Assembly (NCBI GenBank): GCA_934725085.1
Contig: CAKVAL010000029.1
Span: forward strand, 1-21,437
Source: an uncultured Erysipelotrichaceae bacterium
GTDB taxonomy: Bacteria > Bacillota_I > Bacilli_A > Erysipelotrichales > Erysipelotrichaceae
Direction: 5' to 3'
DNA length: 21,437 nt
The notes beneath the pieces were generated by a model. The model made no database searches, was not told where the DNA came from, and worked only from the letters and a program-made list of their open reading frames with translations. Shown here in pieces: positions 8,299 through 13,605 of this stretch. A program made the position numbers and the translations under genes. Position 1 is the stretch's first letter. Each line of letters begins with the position of its first letter.

Positions 8299-8646
8299 AT
8301 GAATATTAAAGAATTCTATGAAATAGTAGGTGGAAACTACAATGATGTCTTATCAAGATTAAACAACGAGATGTTGATTACAAGGATTGTAAAAAAATTT
8401 GCCGATGATCTATCATTTAAACAACTTGAAGAGGCTTTAAAAGAGAATAATGTTGATTTAGCTTTTAGAGCTGCTCATACTTTGAAGGGTATTTGTTTAA
8501 ACTTGGGTTTTGATCAACTAAGTAAAGATGCGGTTGCTATTACTGAAATCTTAAGAGGTGGTTCTTTAGATGGCACAGCTGAATTGTTTGATAGTATTAA
8601 AGCTAGTTATGATAATACTATTGAATCATTAAAGGAATTAGATTAA
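8299..8646 (+). CDS. Free-standing HPt phosphotransfer protein
   Basis: Small (115-residue) helical protein with the histidine-phosphotransfer signature AAHTLKGICLNLGF; the phospho-accepting residue would be H60 with KG at 63-64. HPt proteins shuttle phosphate between receiver domains and histidine kinases. There is no catalytic kinase domain and no kinase in the window. It sits 36 bases after the receiver-containing c-di-GMP enzyme and ends in a terminator, so the obvious partner is that receiver. A GGGG Shine-Dalgarno lies 5 bases before the ATG. The HPt call is firm; the partnership is inference from adjacency. Confidence 0.85.
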   Translation: MNIKEFYEIVGGNYNDVLSRLNNEMLITRIVKKFADDLSFKQLEEALKENNVDLAFRAAHTLKGICLNLGFDQLSKDAVAITEILRGGSLDGTAELFDSIKASYDNTIESLKELD

Positions 8647-8669
8647 AGGCGAGGCTCTCGTCTTTTTTT
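8645..8669 (+). terminator. Intrinsic terminator after the HPt gene
   Basis: A 9-bp stem (AAAGGCGAG with CTCGTCTTT, one G-T wobble) has a 3-base loop and runs into seven T. It begins in the HPt stop codon and closes the pilus/c-di-GMP block. Confidence 0.85.
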
Positions 8670-8706
8670 CATACTTTTCAATATACTCAAAAATCTGAAT
8701 ATTGTA

Positions 8707-8740
8707 TTGTAAGGGCTTACAAAAGTAGTAAAATATAGAT
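8707..8740 (+). promoter_or_regulatory. Promoter with overlapping palindromic operator before the ABC importer
   Basis: TTGTAA (8707-8712) and TAAAAT (8729-8734) are spaced by 16 bp; TATAGA directly after is an alternative -10. The -35 is the left arm of a palindrome TTGTAAG-GG-CTTACAA (8707-8722) with perfect 7-bp arms. The inner 14 bases, TGTAAGGGCTTACA, match the CcpA cre consensus TGWAARCGYTWNCW except at one of the two central bases (GG in place of CG). A repressor of the LacI/CcpA type bound here would block RNA polymerase. The promoter is plausible; the regulator's identity is inference. Confidence 0.6.
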
Positions 8741-8769
8741 AAAGGTTAATAATACCAAAAGGAGATTTT

Positions 8770-9825
8770 ATGAAAAAATTATTAACAATTCTATTATCTG
8801 TATTGATGTTATTAGCATTCACTGGATGTGGTGGTGATACTAATACAGATGATCAAACTGAGGGTGGTGGTGACCTTATAATTTATTCACCTAACTCAGA
8901 CGCTTTAATCGATGTTGCAGAGACATTTGGTGAAAAGTATGGCATCAATGTACAGGTTGTTTCAGCTGGTACTGGTGAATGTCTTGAAAGAATTTCTGCT
9001 GAAAAGGATAATCCTCAGGCAGATTTGATGTATGGTGGTATGACATATGCTAACTCATACAATCCAGACTATGTTCCTCTTTTTGAAGAATATGTAGCTG
9101 CTGGGGATGATAAGCTTCCTGAAGCATATCAAAATTTCAATGGTATTACTACTCACTATTGTCTAGATGGTTCTGCAGCATTGTTAATTAATGTTGAAGA
9201 ATATGAAAAGCTTGGCTTAAATATTGATGAATTCAAGGGTTATGCTGACTTATTAAGACCTGAATTAAAGGGTAAGATCGCAATGGGTGACCCTGCTAAC
9301 TCATCTAGTGCTTGGGCTGAATTGACCAATATGTTACTTGTTATGGGTGATGAGCCATATGATGAGAAAGCTTGGGAATGGGTTAATACTTTTATTGGTA
9401 ACTTAAATGGCATTATCTTATCTTCTTCTTCAGCAATCTATAAGGGTGTTGTAGCTGGCGAGTATGTTGTTGGTGTATCTTATGAAGATCCATGTGTATC
9501 TTTGTTAGTTGATGGTGCTGATAATGTTAAACTAGTATATCCAGAAGAAGGCGCTGTATGGCTTCCTGCTGGTGTATCTATTGTTAAGAATGCTCCAAAT
9601 ATGGAAAACGCTAAAAAGTTTGTTGATTGGATTATTTCTGATGAGGGTCAAGCTGAGGTAGCTAAAACAACTGCTAGACCTGTAAATCCAGAAATTGCGA
9701 ATACCGCTAAGGAAATGACTCCATTTACTGATATTAATGTTAAGTATGAAGATATGGAATTATGTGGTACTAGTAAGAAGGCTTGGCAAGAACGTTGGAC
9801 AGAATTATTTAACGCTGCTCAATAA
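8770..9825 (+). CDS. ABC importer substrate-binding lipoprotein (Fbp/Afu/Phn class)
   Basis: Extracellular ligand-binding protein anchored by lipid. The signal peptide ends in a lipobox FTGC with Cys20 as the lipidated residue, followed by a polar Gly/Asp/Thr linker. The body (about 34-345) has the periplasmic-binding-protein fold of the FbpA/AfuA/PhnS group (LIIYSPNSDALIDVAETF, then DLMYGG, then NAKKFVDWIISDEGQAEVAK). Annotation pipelines often call such genes iron(III)-binding. However, where FbpA has its iron-ligating Tyr-Tyr pair, this protein reads GEYVVGVSYEDP. Hexose-phosphate (AfuA) or phosphonate binding are therefore real alternatives, and I leave the substrate open. Shine-Dalgarno AAAGGAG precedes the ATG. 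It is first in a three-gene operon. Confidence 0.88.
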   Translation: MKKLLTILLSVLMLLAFTGCGGDTNTDDQTEGGGDLIIYSPNSDALIDVAETFGEKYGINVQVVSAGTGECLERISAEKDNPQADLMYGGMTYANSYNPDYVPLFEEYVAAGDDKLPEAYQNFNGITTHYCLDGSAALLINVEEYEKLGLNIDEFKGYADLLRPELKGKIAMGDPANSSSAWAELTNMLLVMGDEPYDEKAWEWVNTFIGNLNGIILSSSSAIYKGVVAGEYVVGVSYEDPCVSLLVDGADNVKLVYPEEGAVWLPAGVSIVKNAPNMENAKKFVDWIISDEGQAEVAKTTARPVNPEIANTAKEMTPFTDINVKYEDMELCGTSKKAWQERWTELFNAAQ

Positions 9826-9849
9826 TTGAATAATTTGAGGGGTTAGAAT

Positions 9850-10971
9850 ATGAGCAAGTATATTAAAATACGTAATGCGGTTAAAAAGTATGGTGACCAG
9901 ACAATCATTTCTAACTTATCGCTAGATATCAAGGAGGGTGAGTTTTTCACTCTCCTTGGTCCTTCTGGTTGTGGTAAGACTACTTTGCTTAGAATGATTG
10001 CTGGCTTTAATAGTATTGAAGGCGGCGATTTTTATTTTGGTGAGACAAGAATCAATGATATCGATCCTGCCAAGAGAAATATCGGTATGGTTTTCCAAAA
10101 CTATGCGATTTTTCCAAATATGAATGTTGAAAAGAATGTGGCCTTTGGTTTAAAGAATCGTAAGCTTCCAAAAGATGAGATTAAGTCTAAGACTGATGAA
10201 TTCTTGAAACTTATGAAGATTGATGAATATCGCGATAGAATGCCTGAAAGACTATCGGGTGGTCAACAACAGCGTGTTGCCCTTGCTAGAGCTTTAGCGA
10301 TTACACCTGATGTTCTTTTGATGGATGAACCTTTATGTAATCTAGATGCAAAACTAAGGGTTGAGATGCGTAATGTTATTAAACAAATTCAAAATAACGT
10401 TGGTATCACGACTGTCTATGTTACTCATGACCAAGAAGAGGCGATGGCTGTCAGTGATAGAATTGCGGTCATGAACCATGGCGATATTCAACAAATTGGT
10501 ACTCCTAAGGTTTTATACCAAAGACCTACTAATTTATTTGTCGCAACTTTCATTGGTCATACTAATGTTTTGGATGGCAAACTTTGTGTTAAGAATAATA
10601 AAGCTTATTTGCAATTGGCTGGTGGCTATGAAGTATTGGTTGATACTATAAAGGAAGATGAACTAAAAGATCAAGTAGTTAAGGCTAGTATTAGACCTGA
10701 AGAATTAATCGTTAAGAAAGATAATAATGATGGTTTAAAGGCTATTGTTGATGATGCGGTATTCTTGGGCTTAAATACTCATTATTTTGTTCATTCGGTT
10801 GATGGTGAAGAACTTGAAATCATTCAAGAATCACAAATTGATTCGATGATTGAAAAGGGAACTGAAATTAGTTTAGGAATTAAACAAGAGAAGATTAATA
10901 TCTTTGACAGCGAAGGTAATCGTAATTTAGTTAAGGGCGTTGTCAATGATTATGATGTTTATAAGGATTAG
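9850..10971 (+). CDS. ABC importer ATPase (Fbp/Afu/Pot class)
   Basis: Cytoplasmic ATP-hydrolysing subunit. All motifs are intact: Walker A GPSGCGKT (37-44), Q-loop Q83 in MVFQNYAIFPN, signature LSGGQ (135-139), Walker B VLLMDE (E160), D-loop LCNLD and switch His H193 in VTHDQEEA. The C-terminal about 130 residues form a TOBE-type regulatory domain with the usual IRPEEL motif, as in FbpC, PotA and AfuC. The 373-residue length is normal for the group. It starts 24 bases after the binding protein with GAGGGG upstream and is only 3 bases from the permease, so the three genes form one operon. Confidence 0.93.
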   Translation: MSKYIKIRNAVKKYGDQTIISNLSLDIKEGEFFTLLGPSGCGKTTLLRMIAGFNSIEGGDFYFGETRINDIDPAKRNIGMVFQNYAIFPNMNVEKNVAFGLKNRKLPKDEIKSKTDEFLKLMKIDEYRDRMPERLSGGQQQRVALARALAITPDVLLMDEPLCNLDAKLRVEMRNVIKQIQNNVGITTVYVTHDQEEAMAVSDRIAVMNHGDIQQIGTPKVLYQRPTNLFVATFIGHTNVLDGKLCVKNNKAYLQLAGGYEVLVDTIKEDELKDQVVKASIRPEELIVKKDNNDGLKAIVDDAVFLGLNTHYFVHSVDGEELEIIQESQIDSMIEKGTEISLGIKQEKINIFDSEGNRNLVKGVVNDYDVYKD

Positions 10972-10974
10972 TTT

Positions 10975-12627
10975 ATGAATAAGACAGCTAACAAATATTT
11001 TGATATTTGGAAAGTGGTATCCATTGTAATCTTATGTCTATATGGATTATTTTTGTTGTATCCATTATTTAAACTTTTATATAATGCCTTTTTCTATAAT
11101 GGAGAATTCACAACACAATATTTCCAGAATTTCTTTGCCCAAAATTATTATGTAAGATCAATCTTTAATTCTTTAAAAGTAAGTATATGTGCAACAATCT
11201 TATCTTTAGCTATTGGTATTCCACTTGCATACTTTTATCAAATGTATGATTTAAAAGGTAAGACAATTTTACAAGTTCTTGTAATCTTATGTTCGATGTC
11301 GGCTCCATTTATTGGTGCTTATTCTTGGATCATGTTACTTGGAAGAAGTGGGGTTATTACTAAATTTATTGAAAGTATTATTCCTGTTAGAGTACCGAAT
11401 ATCTATGGATTTAATGGAATTTTACTAGTATTATCTTTACAATTATTTCCACTTGTTTTCTTATATGTATCAGGTGCTTTAAAGAATATTGATAATTCAT
11501 TACTTGAAGCTAGTGAGAATATGGGTTGTAGTGGGTTTAAACGTTTCTTTACCATCGTTATACCTTTATGTATGCCAACTATTATTGCGGCTGCTCTAAT
11601 GGTTTTTATGAGGGCTTTTGCGGACTTTGGTACACCTCTTTTGATTGGTGAGGGTTATCAAACTTTCCCAGTTATTATCTATAACTCATATTTTGCGGAA
11701 ACTGGTGGTGATCATAATTTTGGTGCTGCTATTTCAGTTATTGCGATTATAATTACAGCCATTATTTTCTTGATTCAAAAATATATTAATGGTAAGTTTA
11801 CTTTCACAATGTCTGCATTACATTCAATTGAAAGAAAAGAGATTCATGGTATCCATAGTTTCTTAGTTAATCTATATTCATGGTTTGTAGTAGCTGTAGC
11901 CTTCTTACCACAGGTATATGTAATTTATACATCATTCTTAAAGACTAGTGGCAAGATTTTCTTAAAAGGCTATTCATTAGACTCATATCGCTATGCCTTT
12001 AGCCATTTAAAGAAGGCTATTCCTAATACCTTTATTATCGGTGGTTTAGCCTTAGTGATAATTATTGTATTGGCTATTTTAATTGCTTACTTGGTTGTTA
12101 GAAGAAATAATATCCTAAATAAGATTATTGATACTATTTCTATGGTTCCTTATATTATTCCAGGTTCTGTTGTGGGCATTGCCCTTGTTATGGCCTTCAA
12201 TAAGAAACCATTTGTCTTAACGGGTACGATGATAATTATGATAATTGCGCTTGTTATTAGACGTATTCCATATACTATTAGATCTTCTACGGCAACACTT
12301 CAACAAATTTCTATTTCAGTTGAAGAAGCTGCAATATCATTAGGTTCTAGTAAGTTAAAGGCTTTCTTTAAGATTACAGTACCAATGATGGCTAATGGTA
12401 TCTTGTCTGGTGCAATAATGTCTTGGGTAACTATTATTACTGAATTATCTACTGCTATTATTTTATATAACTTGAATACAATTACCTTGACACTTGCGAC
12501 ATATACATATGTTTCAAGAGGCAACTATGGTATAGCGGCAGCTTATGCCACAATCTTAACAATAGCTACAACGTTGTCACTATTTATTTATATGAAAGTT
12601 ACTGGTAATAAGGAGATTTCCTTCTAA
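10975..12627 (+). CDS. ABC importer fused double permease (FbpB/AfuB-like)
   Basis: Membrane channel of the importer. The 550 residues are two MetI-type permease halves in one chain, each with about six membrane helices. Each half has an EAA loop that docks to the ATPase: EASENMGCSGFKRFFTIVIP in the first half and EEAAISLGSSKLKAFFKITV in the second. This fused form is typical for FbpB/AfuB and means one gene supplies both halves of the channel. The ATPase stop is 3 bases upstream, and an AAGGA motif lies near it. The gene ends at a strong terminator shared with the convergent repressor gene. Confidence 0.92.
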   Translation: MNKTANKYFDIWKVVSIVILCLYGLFLLYPLFKLLYNAFFYNGEFTTQYFQNFFAQNYYVRSIFNSLKVSICATILSLAIGIPLAYFYQMYDLKGKTILQVLVILCSMSAPFIGAYSWIMLLGRSGVITKFIESIIPVRVPNIYGFNGILLVLSLQLFPLVFLYVSGALKNIDNSLLEASENMGCSGFKRFFTIVIPLCMPTIIAAALMVFMRAFADFGTPLLIGEGYQTFPVIIYNSYFAETGGDHNFGAAISVIAIIITAIIFLIQKYINGKFTFTMSALHSIERKEIHGIHSFLVNLYSWFVVAVAFLPQVYVIYTSFLKTSGKIFLKGYSLDSYRYAFSHLKKAIPNTFIIGGLALVIIIVLAILIAYLVVRRNNILNKIIDTISMVPYIIPGSVVGIALVMAFNKKPFVLTGTMIIMIIALVIRRIPYTIRSSTATLQQISISVEEAAISLGSSKLKAFFKITVPMMANGILSGAIMSWVTIITELSTAIILYNLNTITLTLATYTYVSRGNYGIAAAYATILTIATTLSLFIYMKVTGNKEISF

Positions 12628-12629
12628 GA

Positions 12630-12659
12630 AAAAGCACAGGGTTTAAACCTTGTGCTTTT
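12630..12659. terminator. Bidirectional terminator built into the end of the repressor gene
   Basis: An almost perfect inverted repeat has 15-bp arms meeting at position 12644/12645 with one G-T wobble: AAAAGCACAGGGTTT on the left and AAACCTTGTGCTTTT on the right. The flanking A and T runs give each strand a T-rich tail. The last codons and stop of the minus-strand repressor gene (EKHKV, stop 12643-12645) lie inside it, so one element can end both the importer operon and the repressor transcript. Confidence 0.85.
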
Positions 12660-13014
12660 CTAAATGTTCCTTGATTTTAATAAATGATTCATCAGATAAA
12701 CAATGTTCAATCTTACATGCATCTTCTTCAGCTTGTTTTTCTTCAACTCCAATACTAATTAAAGCTTCAGTAATTACTACATGTCTTTCATAAATCTTAG
12801 TAGCCAATTCTTTACCTTTTTTAAGTAATTTTATATGGCCATTACCATCTATTGAAATATAATGATTTTCTTTTAGGATTTTCATCGCTCTTGAGACCGA
12901 AGGCTTAGAATAATTCATAGCTTCTGCAACATCAAGAGAAATAACATAAGGTTTTTCATTAGATAGTCTTAAGATTGTTTCAAGGTACATTTCACCCGAT
13001 TCAAGTATTTTCAT
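12643..13014 (-). CDS. DtxR-family metal-dependent repressor, iron-type ligands
   Basis: Metal-sensing repressor of 123 residues in MntR-like short form: winged helix (about 1-70; LDVAEAMNYSKPSVSRAMKIL), a dimerisation/metal domain (70-123) and no SH3-like tail. Against MntR and DtxR by eye, the primary metal ligands are M9, C100, E103 and H104 (in GEMYLE and CKIEHC). Met and Cys at the first two sites are the DtxR iron pattern (M10, C102, E105, H106), not the MntR manganese pattern (D8, E99). H78 matches the second-site histidine. It is divergent from the feo operon, where a palindrome lies at the likely start of transcription. No clear Shine-Dalgarno precedes the ATG; an alternative Met9 start would remove a ligand-bearing N-terminus and is less likely. 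Confidence 0.88.
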   Translation of the reverse strand: MKILESGEMYLETILRLSNEKPYVISLDVAEAMNYSKPSVSRAMKILKENHYISIDGNGHIKLLKKGKELATKIYERHVVITEALISIGVEEKQAEEDACKIEHCLSDESFIKIKEHLEKHKV

Positions 13015-13033
13015 ATAATTATCATAACACTTA

Positions 13034-13062
13034 TTGACATTAAAAAACAGGAGGTATATATT
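13034..13062 (+). promoter_or_regulatory. Strong sigma-A-type promoter of the feo operon
   Basis: A perfect TTGACA (13034-13039) and TATATT (13057-13062) are separated by exactly 17 bp. Transcription would begin near 13069, the first base of the palindromic operator. This is the best promoter in the window. Confidence 0.8.
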
Positions 13063-13068
13063 ATTGAT

Positions 13069-13092
13069 GTTAGCTAGTGCTAACTAGTTAGC
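13069..13092. promoter_or_regulatory. Putative iron-repressor operator, three half-sites
   Basis: Three copies of a 6-bp half-site alternate in orientation: GTTAGC (13069-13074), GCTAAC (13079-13084) and GTTAGC (13087-13092). They form two overlapping dyads, one with a TAGT spacer and one perfect 14-bp palindrome with a TA spacer. The element sits at the predicted transcription start of feoA and about 55 bp from the divergent DtxR-family gene. DtxR/IdeR sites contain similar TTAG/CTAA half-sites. Binding is inferred. Confidence 0.7.
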
Positions 13093-13110
13093 AAAGGCTA
13101 AGGAGGTAAT

Positions 13111-13326
13111 ATGATGCCACTATCATTTTTAAGAAAAGGACAAGTAGGAAAAGTTACTAACATTATAGGTAACAATGAAGTTAAAGCTCATTTAAAAGAC
13201 TTGGGATTTGTCTTAGGAGCTGATATTAGTGTGGTTAATGAATTGGCCGGTAATATTATTGTCAATGTCAAAGAAAGTAGAGTGGCAATAGATAGAAACT
13301 TAGCTAATAAGATTATGGTTGATTAG
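13111..13326 (+). CDS. feoA: FeoA-like ferrous iron transport accessory protein (first copy)
   Basis: Small SH3-like cytoplasmic protein (71 residues) that assists the FeoB ferrous-iron transporter. The whole length matches FeoA: MPLSFLRKGQVGKVTNI, then HLKDLGFVLGADISVV, then NIIVNVKESRVAIDRNLANKI. AAGGAGG lies just upstream; two adjacent ATG codons (13111, 13114) could start it, and the second has the more usual spacing. It is the first gene behind the predicted iron-regulated promoter and is followed 11 bases later by a second feoA. Confidence 0.9.
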   Translation: MMPLSFLRKGQVGKVTNIIGNNEVKAHLKDLGFVLGADISVVNELAGNIIVNVKESRVAIDRNLANKIMVD

Positions 13327-13337
13327 AAAGGGGAAGT

Positions 13338-13559
13338 ATGCTTACTTTAAGAGATGTAAAAATTGGTGAAACTTGCACTGTTGTAAAGTTACATGGTGAG
13401 GGTGCCATTAAAAGAAGAATTATGGATATGGGCATCACTAAAGGTGTTGTGATTAAAGTTGTTAAGGTTGCGCCACTTGGTGATCCGATTGAGATTAATG
13501 TTAGAGGATATGAATTGTCTTTAAGAAAGGCTGATGCTGATCTTATTGAGGTTTGTTAA
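13338..13559 (+). CDS. feoA: FeoA-like ferrous iron transport accessory protein (second copy)
   Basis: Second FeoA-domain protein (73 residues), diverged from the first: TLRDVKIGETCTVVKLHG, then RRIMDMGITKGVVIKVVKVAPLGDPIEI, then GYELSLRKADADLIEV. The PLGDPIEI strand and YELSLRK helix entry are the usual FeoA pattern. It has a clear AAGGGGA Shine-Dalgarno. Tandem feoA genes before feoB are common in Bacillota; the two may differ in which part of FeoB they contact, which is inference. Confidence 0.92.
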   Translation: MLTLRDVKIGETCTVVKLHGEGAIKRRIMDMGITKGVVIKVVKVAPLGDPIEINVRGYELSLRKADADLIEVC

Positions 13560-13575
13560 ATTTTTTTAAGTATAA

Positions 13576-13600
13576 GTTAGCTAGAGCTAACTAGGGAAGG
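13576..13600 (+). promoter_or_regulatory. Second iron-repressor-like operator, directly before feoB
   Basis: GTTAGC (13576-13581), spacer TAGA and GCTAAC (13586-13591) repeat the first dyad of the feoA operator; with the following TAG, 18 of 19 bases agree. It ends against the feoB Shine-Dalgarno (AGGGAAGG, 13593-13600). A weak promoter may lie just upstream (TTGAGG 13546, TATAAG 13571, 19-bp spacing). It could control an internal promoter or act as a roadblock. Confidence 0.6.
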
Positions 13601-13605
13601 TTATT

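Noticed and set aside
12300..12524. Minus-strand open frames inside the permease and other long genes
   Set aside because: They are shadows of well-supported plus-strand genes, without ribosome-binding sites or family motifs.
13067..13087. Mini-ORF MLASAN overlapping the feo operator, with AGGAGG upstream
   Set aside because: The predicted transcription start is at about 13069, so its start codon and Shine-Dalgarno would not be in the mRNA; the frame is explained by the palindrome.
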